Source of the DNA: JAPLKX01 sp035530195
GTDB taxonomy: Bacteria > Hydrogenedentota > Hydrogenedentia > Hydrogenedentales > SLHB01
Assembly: GCA_035530195.1 (NCBI GenBank)
Contig: DATKVG010000063.1
Location: forward strand, 1-28,140
Direction: 5' to 3'
DNA length: 28,140 nt
Position 1 is the stretch's first letter; every line of letters begins with the position of its first letter. Both the position numbers and the translations under genes were made by a program. Shown piece by piece: positions 1 to 6,634 of the stretch. Under the pieces are notes generated by a model that had not been told where the DNA came from, did not search any database, and was given only the letters and a program-made list of their open reading frames with translations.

Positions 1-95
1 AGGGGATCCTCACGCCCTGCCATAAAGGGCCATGAAAAAAAGCCTTAGCCAGTGGCTGGCAGGGCTCAGGATGACAGGCTTTGGGGCGGGCTTTG

Positions 96-245
96 GATGA
101 CATGTTTTGATCTTGGTTTTCTTCCACAAAAAAGCCCTGCCGCAGGGCTTGATCGCTCAGGATGACAGGCTTTGATCTTGGTTTTCTCCCACAAAAAAGT
201 GCTGGCACAGGGCTTGATCGCTCAGGATGACAGCTTTGATCTGGG
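96..245. repeat. 65-bp tandem repeat, two copies plus partial third
   Basis: Two near-identical units run 96-160 and 161-225, and a third starts at 226 and fades after about 20 bases. A shorter degenerate copy of the unit start (GATGACAGGCTTTGG) lies at 70-84. Each unit contains a run of six A residues and a GC-rich palindrome. In copy 1 it is AAGCCCTG-CCG-CAGGGCTT (132-150); in copy 2 the palindrome has diverged. Read on the minus strand, copy 1 is a textbook intrinsic terminator (stem followed by TTTTTT). No minus-strand gene lies close to the right that would need it. The stretch 1-280 otherwise holds no gene that I can support. Confidence 0.75.
132..150 (-). terminator. terminator-like hairpin, minus strand
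   Basis: AAGCCCTG pairs perfectly with CAGGGCTT around a 3-nt loop, and the minus-strand reading continues into six T residues (128-133). It sits inside the 65-bp tandem repeat. Its job is unclear, because the nearest gene to the right is on the plus strand. Confidence 0.45.
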
Positions 246-306
246 GCCAGCGGTAGATTTCTGCGAAAAAGGGCAGGAAGTTGACAGATAGTCGTACCGA
301 GTATCC

Positions 307-336
307 TTGACAGGTTTTGCGGGTGTCGGCTAGTAT
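307..336 (+). promoter_or_regulatory. sigma70 promoter of the epimerase operon
   Basis: TTGACA at 307-312 is followed after 18 bases by TAGTAT at 331-336, giving a predicted transcription start near 343. A second perfect TTGACA lies 26 bp upstream (281-286) and has TATCCT (302-307) at a short 15-bp spacing. The position supports translation starting at the ATG at 383 rather than at the longer reading frame beginning at 317, which would lie inside the promoter. Confidence 0.65.
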
Positions 337-382
337 CGGCGCGGGTCGAGGGGCTTACAGGACCACGGAAAGGGGTAGGCGA

Positions 383-1444
383 ATGGCGGTCGTTTTAGTG
401 ACAGGCTCGGCGGGCTTGGTTGGCGCGGAGACGGTCCGGCGGTTTGCCCGCGAGGGGTTCACCGTTGCCGGCATCGACAACGACATGCGTGCCTATTTTT
501 TCGGGCCGGAAGGCTCGACGAAATGGTCGGCTCGCCAGTTGCAGCAGGACCTGCCCGGATATGAGCATCACAACGTCGACATCCGCGATTACGCCGACGT
601 CGATCGGGTTTTCCAGACGTACGCGGGCGAGATCGCGCTGGTGGTTCACGCGGCGGCCCAGCCCAGCCACGATTGGGCGGCCCGGGAGCCGCTGACGGAT
701 TTCGGCGTGAACGCCACGGGCACGCTGAACATGCTCGAGTTGACGCGGCTGCATTGCCCGGCCGCCCCGTTTATCTTTACCTCGACGAACAAAGTCTACG
801 GCGACCGGCCCAACACGCTGCCGCTGGTCGAGATGGACACGCGGTGGGAGGTCGATTCGGCCCACCGGTATGCCGAACATGGGATCGACGAGACGATGTC
901 GATCGATGAGACGAGACATTCAGTATTCGGCGCGTCCAAGGTTGCGGCGGACGTGATGGTGCAGGAATACGGGCGGTACTTCGGGCTGAACACGGTGGTG
1001 TTTCGCGGGGGCTGCCTGACGGGGCCGGGTCATTCGGGTGCGGAACTTCACGGGTTCTTATCGTACCTGATGAGATGCGCCATCACCGGCAGGGAGTACC
1101 GCATCTTCGGGTACAAAGGCAAGCAGGTGCGCGACAATATCCACTCTCAGGATTTGGTGGAGGCGTTCTGGCAGTTTTTCCAGCAGCCGCGGTCCGGCGA
1201 GGTGTATAACATGGGTGGCGGCCGGTTCAGCAACTGCTCGATGCGCGAGGCCATCGCCAAATGTGAGGTGATCGCGGGCAAGAAAATGGTGTTTACCTAC
1301 GTCGAAGACAACCGGATCGGCGATCACATCTGGTGGATCAGCGACGTGCGCAAGTTCGCCTCTCATTACGCCGAATGGAAGCTCACTTATACGATCGATA
1401 TGATCCTGGAGGAAATCTTCCATGGCTTTGAAGGCCGCCTCTGA
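383..1444 (+). CDS. NAD-dependent epimerase/dehydratase (CDP-paratose 2-epimerase-like)
   Basis: Extended short-chain dehydrogenase/reductase of about 353 aa, probably acting on a nucleotide-activated sugar for surface polysaccharide. The N-terminus has the Rossmann motif GSAGLVG at about residues 7-13, then HAAAQPSHDWA and FTSTNKVYGD, the latter supplying the Ser/Thr of the active site. These and the GGCLTGPGH segment resemble the CDP-tyvelose/paratose 2-epimerase branch. The usual YxxxK pair is FGASK here: Phe182 replaces Tyr and Lys186 is kept. The ATG at 383 is chosen because a GGAAAGGGG ribosome site lies at 368-376 and a promoter ends at 336; an in-frame start at 317 is less likely. The next gene begins 23 nt before this one ends, so the two are translationally coupled. 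The exact substrate cannot be read from the sequence. Confidence 0.88.
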   Translation: MAVVLVTGSAGLVGAETVRRFAREGFTVAGIDNDMRAYFFGPEGSTKWSARQLQQDLPGYEHHNVDIRDYADVDRVFQTYAGEIALVVHAAAQPSHDWAAREPLTDFGVNATGTLNMLELTRLHCPAAPFIFTSTNKVYGDRPNTLPLVEMDTRWEVDSAHRYAEHGIDETMSIDETRHSVFGASKVAADVMVQEYGRYFGLNTVVFRGGCLTGPGHSGAELHGFLSYLMRCAITGREYRIFGYKGKQVRDNIHSQDLVEAFWQFFQQPRSGEVYNMGGGRFSNCSMREAIAKCEVIAGKKMVFTYVEDNRIGDHIWWISDVRKFASHYAEWKLTYTIDMILEEIFHGFEGRL

Positions 1445-2222
1445 CCTCCGGCCCCAAGGGCAGAACGGGCTGCTTTACTCCATCCTGATCCCCGCGTATA
1501 ACGAGGAAAACAACATCCGGCCCACCATCGAAGCGGTGGCCAAAACGCTGCGTCGCGAGCAGATCCCGTTTGAAATCCTCGTGGTCAATGACAACAGCGT
1601 CGATTCGACGGCCGAAAGCGTCCTGGCGGTGCAACGCGAATACCCGGAGGTCCGGATGGTTCACAACGTTCGGCCGGGCGGCTTGGGGCGTGCAATTCGG
1701 TTTGGCCTGCAACACTACCGGGGCGAGGCGGTGGCCATTGTGATGGCCGACCAGTCGGACGACCCGGAGGACGTGGCCCGGTGCTACAGGAAAATGGAGG
1801 AGGGCTACGACTGCGCGTTCGGCTCGAGGTTTATCAAGGGCAGCAGCGTCTCGGATTACCCCGTGGTGAAGCTGGTGTTCAACCGGCTGGGTAACACGCT
1901 GATCCGGCTGATGTTCCTGACGCGGCACAACGACCTCACCAACGCGTTCAAATGTTACCGCAGGCACGTGATCGACGATATCAGCCCGCTGCACGCATGC
2001 CATTTCAACATCACGATCGAGATGTCGCTGTCGGCGCTGATCCGGCGGTATTCGATCGCGGTGTTTCCCATTCATTGGTCGGGCAGGAACTGGGGCGTGT
2101 CCAACCTGCGGATTTGGGTGATGGGCCGGCGGTACGTCTGCACGCTGCTGAAGATCTGGTTTGAACGGCTGCTTATCCTCGATGACCTGATGGCCGACAT
2201 GAACTCTCGGGGGTCAAGGTAA
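1422..2222 (+). CDS. family 2 glycosyltransferase (dolichol-phosphate mannosyltransferase-like)
   Basis: A 266-aa GT2 enzyme with a GT-A fold. IPAYNEENNI at about residue 23 is the nucleotide-sugar binding start of the family, VVNDNSVDST follows, and VMADQSDDPED near residue 110 holds the metal-binding acidic cluster. No clear transmembrane segments are visible, so it is probably cytosolic or peripheral, transferring a sugar to a lipid carrier or glycan precursor. The start overlaps the upstream epimerase gene by 23 nt, with a GGAGGAA ribosome site inside that gene at about 1408-1414. The phospholipase D-like gene follows after 6 nt. Together these suggest a three-gene envelope or polysaccharide operon. 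Donor and acceptor are unknown. Confidence 0.88.
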   Translation: MALKAASDLRPQGQNGLLYSILIPAYNEENNIRPTIEAVAKTLRREQIPFEILVVNDNSVDSTAESVLAVQREYPEVRMVHNVRPGGLGRAIRFGLQHYRGEAVAIVMADQSDDPEDVARCYRKMEEGYDCAFGSRFIKGSSVSDYPVVKLVFNRLGNTLIRLMFLTRHNDLTNAFKCYRRHVIDDISPLHACHFNITIEMSLSALIRRYSIAVFPIHWSGRNWGVSNLRIWVMGRRYVCTLLKIWFERLLILDDLMADMNSRGSR

Positions 2223-2228
2223 ACCGGT

Positions 2229-3365
2229 ATGACACGGACGTTTCGCCGCACGCTGTTGCTGTTCCTGCTGATCGTGGGTGTTTCTGCGGCGGTGGGCGCG
2301 GCCCACTACGCGCTCCGGGGCGGGAGCGTGCTCCGGGGCGGAACGGTTGCAGGCTTGCAGGGCAGCGGCGGCGCGCTGGTTGAGGCGGCCCGGCAGCGGC
2401 TGGCCGAGGTCATTCCGCCGAACCCGTTTGGCCGCAAGACGGGCGGAATCCGGGTTTATTTCGCGCCCAGCGACGGGGCGGGATCAGACCGAATCGACGC
2501 GGCATTCCTGGACTTTCTGCGGTCGGCGCGGCGGTCCATCCACGGGGCCTTTTACGATTTGCAGTGGGCAGAAGCGGCGCGGGTGCTGGCCGAGAAGCGG
2601 GGCGAGGGGGTCGATGTGGCGCTGGTGTGCGACTCGGATTACAAGGACCGGGAGGCCGTGAAAATCTGCCTGCGGGCCGGGATCAAAATCGTGTTTGACG
2701 GGCGGAGCGCACTGATGCACGACAAGTTCTGCGTGATCGACGGCGAGCGGGTGTGGACGGGATCGACCAACTGCACGGAAAACGGCATGTTCCGCAACAA
2801 CAACAACAGCCTGATCGTCGTGTCGGACAAGCTGGCGGCCGATTACGCCGCGGAGTTCCAGGAAATGTTCGGCCAGGGCAAGTTCGGCAAGAGTTCGCCG
2901 CGGGCGACGCCGTATCCGCAACTGACGGTCGAGGGCGTGGACGTGGAGTGCTATTTCGCGCCGGAAGACGACGTGTACCAGGAAATCGAGGCGGAAATCG
3001 AGGCCGCCCGGGCGAGCATCGACTTCATGGCGTTCTCGTTTACGTTGCGCGACCTGGCGAAAGCCATGGTCCGGCGGCAGGACGACGGGGTGCGGGTACG
3101 GGGCATTTTCGACACGCAGCAGGCCGCATCCCGGTATTCCCAGGACGAATACCTGGCCGAAAAAGGCGCCACCATCTACCTGGACCGCAACCCGCATGTG
3201 ATGCATCACAAGGTGATCGTGGTGGACGGGCAAACGGTCGTTACGGGCAGCTACAATTTCAGCAAGTCGGCCGAAGAAAAGAACGACGAAAACGTGATTA
3301 TCATTCACTCGGCGGATATCGCGAAGGAATACGTGCGCGAATTCGAGAAGCTGGCGCTAAACTGA
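2229..3365 (+). CDS. phospholipase D-like protein, membrane-anchored
   Basis: A 378-aa protein with a basic N-terminus and one hydrophobic helix (about residues 8-27), so it is anchored in or exported across the inner membrane. Two HxK(x)4D motifs are present: HDKFCVID with His164, Lys166 and Asp171, and HHKVIVVD with His326, Lys328 and Asp333. Each is followed by a Gly-Ser segment (TGSTNCT, TGSYNFS). Paired HKD motifs build one phosphodiesterase site in the PLD superfamily, which includes cardiolipin synthase, nucleases and PLD proper. The spacing and short length fit a bacterial Nuc/cardiolipin-synthase-like member with two PLDc_2 domains. Substrate (phospholipid or nucleic acid) is not decided by sequence. 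It lies 6 nt after the glycosyltransferase, probably in the same transcript. Confidence 0.85.
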   Translation: MTRTFRRTLLLFLLIVGVSAAVGAAHYALRGGSVLRGGTVAGLQGSGGALVEAARQRLAEVIPPNPFGRKTGGIRVYFAPSDGAGSDRIDAAFLDFLRSARRSIHGAFYDLQWAEAARVLAEKRGEGVDVALVCDSDYKDREAVKICLRAGIKIVFDGRSALMHDKFCVIDGERVWTGSTNCTENGMFRNNNNSLIVVSDKLAADYAAEFQEMFGQGKFGKSSPRATPYPQLTVEGVDVECYFAPEDDVYQEIEAEIEAARASIDFMAFSFTLRDLAKAMVRRQDDGVRVRGIFDTQQAASRYSQDEYLAEKGATIYLDRNPHVMHHKVIVVDGQTVVTGSYNFSKSAEEKNDENVIIIHSADIAKEYVREFEKLALN

Positions 3366-3442
3366 CCGCGGGGAACGATACGGCCGGATTGGGGATTAGA
3401 CGTATCAGGCAGCAATTTGTCAATGCCTGCGAGGAGGAGAAA

Positions 3443-3583
3443 ATGCACGTACGACCTGTCACGAAGAAGGCGGGCGGCCCGTCGAGAGGGGCCATCATGG
3501 AAGACTTGGGGGAGTATGAGGAATCGTGGCTCTACTTGATGCTATTCCTGATTGCCTCGGTCATTGTTCCAGGGAAACTGTAG
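3443..3583 (+). CDS. small hypothetical membrane protein, 46 aa
   Basis: A short reading frame starts at ATG 3443, preceded by the strong ribosome site GAGGAGGAGA (3431-3440). The product is basic for the first 15 residues, acidic in the middle (MEDLGEYEES), and ends in a hydrophobic stretch (LYLMLFLIASVIV) that could cross the membrane once. It lies 77 nt after the phospholipase D-like gene and directly before a terminator, so it could be the last gene of that operon. No family is recognised. An internal start at Met19 would leave a 28-residue acidic-plus-membrane peptide. Confidence 0.4.
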   Translation: MHVRPVTKKAGGPSRGAIMEDLGEYEESWLYLMLFLIASVIVPGKL

Positions 3584-3585
3584 CG

Positions 3586-3607
3586 AAAAACGGGTGTACC
3601 CGCTTTT
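3586..3607. terminator. bidirectional terminator between convergent genes
   Basis: AAAAA-CGGG-TGTA-CCCG-C-TTTT forms a short GC stem with A/T tracts on both sides, so it can act in either direction. It sits between the small ORF (plus, ends 3583) and hldE (minus, ends 3609). Confidence 0.55.
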
Positions 3608-3608
3608 C

Positions 3609-5078
3609 CTACTTATCCGTCGCTATCTTCTGGATGAGGGCCGTGGTTGATTTGCCTTCGACCGCGGGGATGATGGCGATTTTCCCGCCGTACGACTCGA
3701 CGACCTGGCGTTCCTCCTGGACGATGGTGTCCAGGGTGTAATCGCCGCCCTTGGCGTACACGTCCGGCCGGAGCTGTTCGAGGATTTTGGTGGTTGTTTT
3801 ATCGCCGAAAATGGTGAGGTAAGAAACGCACTCGAGCGCGGACAGGATCAGGGCGCGATCCTGTTCGCGGACCACGGGCCGGTTCGGGCCTTTGTTCTCG
3901 CGCACCGACTCGTCGCTGTTCAGGCCTACCACGAGGATGTCGCCATGCCGGGCGGCGTTGAGCAGGTACGTGATATGGCCGGCGTGGAGGATGTCAAAAC
4001 ACCCGTTCGTCCAGACAATCTTTTTGCCGTCGGCCTTGAGCCCCGCCACCACGCGAACGAGTTCCTCGAGCGACTTGAGCTTGACGGGCCCGCCGGCGCC
4101 GGCCATCGCGCGGTCGACTTCCTGCCGCGTTACGGTCACGACGCCCCGCTGGCCCACCGCGACGCCGGCCGCGGCGTTGCCGATCACGGCGGCATCGTGC
4201 AGCGACCCGCCGGCCAGCACGGTGAGTGCGACGGCGGCGGTGACGGTGTCCCCCGCGCCGGTGACATCGAGCACTTCACATGGGCTAATGGGCACTTCGG
4301 TGACCTCGCCGGTCTCGGCGAAGACGGTGATCCCGTCGGGCCCGCAGGTGATCAGGGCGTTCTTCACGATTTTGAGCAGGGCTTTCCCGGCGGCCTTGAG
4401 CGTTTCTTTGTCGACCACGTCGATGCCGACGGCGATGCCGGCTTCGCGATCGTTAGGGACGACAATGTCGAAACCCTTGAACGCGCCGGCCCGTTTGCGC
4501 GAATCGCCGACGGTGAGTAGCTTGTGTTTTTTCGCGCAGGCGGCGATTTCAGCGAGGACGCGCTCGGTACAGGTCGAGGAGACCTGGTCGCCCACGACGA
4601 TGGCGTCGACCTTCGAGGCGTACGCGCGGATGTTCGCGATTACCTTGTCTTCCGTTTCGCCGCTGATGAAGACAGGGGTCGGCGTGTCGGTGCGGAGGAT
4701 TTCCTGGGTGGGGATGTTAAACCCGCCGGCGCGCAGCTTTCCGTAGGTGTTGGTGGCGACGGCGGGATTGACGACGATGCCGGACGTATCCACGTTGCGG
4801 ACGGCAAACTCGCGGCGGACCACGCCGGCGTTGGTGTCGTCGCCCACGACGCCTACCATGTAAGTTTTTGCGCCGAGCGCGGCGACGTTGCAGGCGGCGT
4901 TGCCGGCGGCGCCGGGGTTGTGCTTCTTTTCCTGGACCTCGAAAATGGGAATCGGGGCCTCGAGGCTGACGCCCGTAACCACCCCGAAAATGTTCTCATC
5001 CAGGTAGATATCGCCGGCAACCAGCACGCGTTTCTGGTCAAACCGCGCCAGCAACTCCCGGTAATGTTGCAGATCCAT
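3609..5078 (-). CDS. hldE: bifunctional heptose-7-phosphate kinase / heptose-1-phosphate adenylyltransferase
   Basis: A 489-aa protein, close to the usual length of about 477. It supplies ADP-heptose for the inner core of lipopolysaccharide. The N-terminal two thirds is a PfkB/ribokinase-type kinase: VAGDIYLDENIFG near the start, PGAAGNAACNVAALGA for sugar binding, and DVTGAGDTVTAA holding the catalytic Asp. The C-terminal third is a nucleotidyltransferase: TNGCFDILHAGH with the HxGH motif at His365-His368, then GLNSDESV and a KGGDY segment. The ATG at 5078 is chosen because the product aligns from there and a GGGAG site lies 10 nt upstream; an in-frame start at 5150 would add 24 unlikely residues. 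A TAGAAT -10-like hexamer (complement of 5126-5131) lies upstream but has no good -35. It converges on the saccharide operon to its left. The gene may act on a related heptose, as such fusions vary. Confidence 0.93.
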   Translation of the reverse strand: MDLQHYRELLARFDQKRVLVAGDIYLDENIFGVVTGVSLEAPIPIFEVQEKKHNPGAAGNAACNVAALGAKTYMVGVVGDDTNAGVVRREFAVRNVDTSGIVVNPAVATNTYGKLRAGGFNIPTQEILRTDTPTPVFISGETEDKVIANIRAYASKVDAIVVGDQVSSTCTERVLAEIAACAKKHKLLTVGDSRKRAGAFKGFDIVVPNDREAGIAVGIDVVDKETLKAAGKALLKIVKNALITCGPDGITVFAETGEVTEVPISPCEVLDVTGAGDTVTAAVALTVLAGGSLHDAAVIGNAAAGVAVGQRGVVTVTRQEVDRAMAGAGGPVKLKSLEELVRVVAGLKADGKKIVWTNGCFDILHAGHITYLLNAARHGDILVVGLNSDESVRENKGPNRPVVREQDRALILSALECVSYLTIFGDKTTTKILEQLRPDVYAKGGDYTLDTIVQEERQVVESYGGKIAIIPAVEGKSTTALIQKIATDK

Positions 5079-5250
5079 GCCGAATAAACTCCCGTTTGAG
5101 CCCCGTTTGTCATTAGTGCCCGATGATTCTAGCCGATGGTGCAGCTTCAATTAAAGAAACTTGGGTGGCGGGCCGGTGGGACCATTGGGACGATGGGGAC
5201 CGATTGGAACCTTTGGCAGAAGGGTCAGCCCCGGGTAAGTTAAGCATTTG

Positions 5251-5280
5251 TTGCGCCGTATCTTGTACGTTTGTTATACT
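5251..5280 (+). promoter_or_regulatory. candidate sigma70 promoter of ndk
   Basis: TTGCGC at 5251-5256 and TATACT at 5275-5280 are 18 bp apart, with a predicted start near 5287. The resulting leader of nearly 120 nt holds a perfect hairpin at 5295-5314. The 326-nt gap 5079-5404 contains no supportable gene. Confidence 0.5.
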
Positions 5281-5294
5281 TACGAGTGGTCCTT

Positions 5295-5314
5295 TCGGAA
5301 AGGCTGCTTTCCGA
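5295..5314 (+). promoter_or_regulatory. perfect 8-bp hairpin in the ndk leader
   Basis: TCGGAAAG pairs fully with CTTTCCGA around the loop GCTG. It falls about 8 nt after the predicted transcription start and about 90 nt before the ndk start codon. No T tract follows, so it is not a normal terminator; it may stabilise the 5' end of the mRNA or belong to a larger leader fold. No known riboswitch class is recognised. Confidence 0.45.
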
Positions 5315-5404
5315 CCTGACGAGGCCTTTCATTGCCGCGATGGGCGGGCAAGTGGGGTCACCTGCTGACAAAGCGAGTGGTCTCTGTGTGCCTTTTGAGA
5401 TGGG

Positions 5405-5872
5405 ATGACGGGTTCGAGTGCTGTGATAGAACGTACGTTTGTGATGATAAAACCGGACGGGTTTGGGCGTCGGCTATGCGGGGCCATTATTGGCCGGTAT
5501 GAGCGCAAAGGGCTGCGGCTGGTTGGCCTGAAGATGCAGGTGATCCCGCGGGACCTGGCGGAGCGCCACTACGCGGAGCACGCGGGCAAACCGTTTTACG
5601 AAGATTTGGTTGAGTTTATAACGTCGGGGCCGACCATCCTGATGGTGTGGGAAGGGCCGGACGCGGTGGCGACGGCGCGGAAGTTGAACGGCGCCACGGA
5701 TTGCCAGAAGGCGGGCGTGGGCACGATCCGGGGCGATTTCGGGTTGAACACCCGGAATAACCTGGTGCATGCTTCGGATTCGGTGGAGACGGCGGCGCGG
5801 GAGATAACGTTGTATTTTGAGGATTCGGATTTGTGGGATTTCCCGATGCCCGACGGGCATTGGCTGAGTTAA
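5405..5872 (+). CDS. ndk: nucleoside diphosphate kinase
   Basis: Cytosolic enzyme that balances nucleoside triphosphate pools by passing the gamma phosphate through a phospho-histidine. The ERTFVMIKPDG start, the ERKGLRLVGLKM helix, the HYAEHAGKPFY segment and the active-site NLVHASDS (His122 counted from the ATG at 5405) are all present. At 155 aa it is slightly longer than the usual 140-150. The ATG has only a weak ribosome site (GAGATGGG). The in-frame GTG at 5423, giving a product that begins directly at IERTF, would bring length and His position closer to the family, so the start is not settled. The next gene, a tiny basic protein, starts 35 nt after the stop. Confidence 0.95.
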   Translation: MTGSSAVIERTFVMIKPDGFGRRLCGAIIGRYERKGLRLVGLKMQVIPRDLAERHYAEHAGKPFYEDLVEFITSGPTILMVWEGPDAVATARKLNGATDCQKAGVGTIRGDFGLNTRNNLVHASDSVETAAREITLYFEDSDLWDFPMPDGHWLS

Positions 5873-5906
5873 CAGAGGCAAGAGTCAACAAGGAAGGTTT
5901 TTTTTC

Positions 5907-5996
5907 ATGGCCGGTGGACGCAAAGTGCGGCATAAGAAGATTATGAAGCACAAACGGAAAAAGAAACGCCGCGCAAATCGCCACAAGAACAAATAG
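5907..5996 (+). CDS. 29-residue basic protein, bS22/COX24-like
   Basis: A very short reading frame with a clear AAGGAAGG ribosome site at 5890-5897. The product has about 17 Lys, Arg or His among 29 residues, with the core KKIMKHKRKKKRRANRHKNK. The pattern K..KM.KHK.RK..R..RHK resembles the AURKAIP1/COX24 domain. In bacteria that domain occurs in tiny ribosomal proteins such as mycobacterial bS22, which bind the decoding region of the small subunit. Position among ndk and ribosomal genes fits that role. The call rests on composition and spacing of basic residues, not on an alignment. A strong terminator follows at 6018-6079. Confidence 0.65.
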   Translation: MAGGRKVRHKKIMKHKRKKKRRANRHKNK

Positions 5997-6017
5997 GATC
6001 GTTGGTTGACGTTTAGC

Positions 6018-6079
6018 AAAGGCTTTGAGTCCACCGGCCGCATCACAGGATCGCCCGCGGCCGGTGGGCAGGCCTTTTT
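6018..6079 (+). terminator. strong intrinsic terminator
   Basis: An 11-bp perfect stem (CCACCGGCCGC at 6031-6041 with GCGGCCGGTGG at 6057-6067) is followed by GCAGGCCTTTTT. AAAGG at 6018-6022 can pair with CCTTT at 6073-6077 to extend the stem. It closes the ndk plus small basic protein unit and stands 53 nt before the DUF1844 gene. Confidence 0.75.
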
Positions 6080-6132
6080 GAATGGCGAGCCGCTTGTTTG
6101 TGACCGGCGGCGTGGAGCGCGAGGAGTCTTTT

Positions 6133-6561
6133 ATGGCAGATGACGACAAGCCCAAGATAATCATCGACGAGGACTGGAAAAACCAGGTCCAGCGGGAAAA
6201 AGAAGAGGCGCAGAAAAAGGCCGAGGAAGCCCCGAAAGAAGAAGAACGAGCCGCCCCGGAAGCCGAGGAGGCGTCGTTCGAGGGGCTGGTATCGGGCCTG
6301 GCGATGCAGGCGATGATGGCGCTGGGCGTGTTGGCGCCGCGCGACGCCAAGGAGGTCACGATCGACCTTCGTGGCGCCAAGTACGTCATCGACCTGCTGA
6401 TCGTATTGCGCGATAAAACGAAGGGCAACCTGACGCCCGAAGAGCAGGGGTACCTTGCCGAGTCGCTGGCCGATTTGCAGCAGACCTACGTGCTGCGTTC
6501 GCAACAGCTTCAGGAAGCCGCGCTTCGTCAGGCGGGAATTGACCCGAACTTGAAGCCGTAA
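6133..6561 (+). CDS. DUF1844 domain protein
   Basis: A 142-aa soluble protein. The first 50 residues are charged and low in complexity (KEEAQKKAEEAPKEEERAA), probably disordered or coiled-coil. From about residue 52 the DUF1844 domain follows: SFEGLVSGLAMQAMMALGVL, then a segment of the form DLRGAKYVIDLLIVLRDKTK, then NLTPEE and a helix ending RSQQLQEA. The family is widespread in deep-branching bacteria and has no proven function. The start at 6133 has a GAGGAG site 7 nt upstream; a longer in-frame start at 6082 would place translation over the terminator. purA follows after 73 nt, which hold a branched palindrome. Confidence 0.85.
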   Translation: MADDDKPKIIIDEDWKNQVQREKEEAQKKAEEAPKEEERAAPEAEEASFEGLVSGLAMQAMMALGVLAPRDAKEVTIDLRGAKYVIDLLIVLRDKTKGNLTPEEQGYLAESLADLQQTYVLRSQQLQEAALRQAGIDPNLKP

Positions 6562-6600
6562 CGGCGCTGCAAGCAGCCGCGCTGCAAGCAGCGGCGCCGT
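6561..6600. repeat. branched palindrome between DUF1844 gene and purA
   Basis: ACGGCGC (6561-6567) pairs with GCGCCGT (6594-6600). Enclosed are two identical small hairpins, GCTGC-AA-GCAGC, at 6566-6577 and 6581-6592. The unit overlaps the last base of the DUF1844 stop codon. There is no T tract. It may be an mRNA-stabilising structure or a short repetitive extragenic palindrome. Confidence 0.6.
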
Positions 6601-6634
6601 AGGCCGCGGGCCGGGCAAGGAAAAGGAGCAGACA

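Noticed and set aside
96..245. CRISPR-like array
   Set aside because: Only two full units, adjacent without unique spacers; a simple tandem duplication.
5123..5368. 81-codon plus-strand frame in the hldE-ndk gap
   Set aside because: Composition is not protein-like, it contains the ndk promoter and hairpin, and it has no ribosome site.
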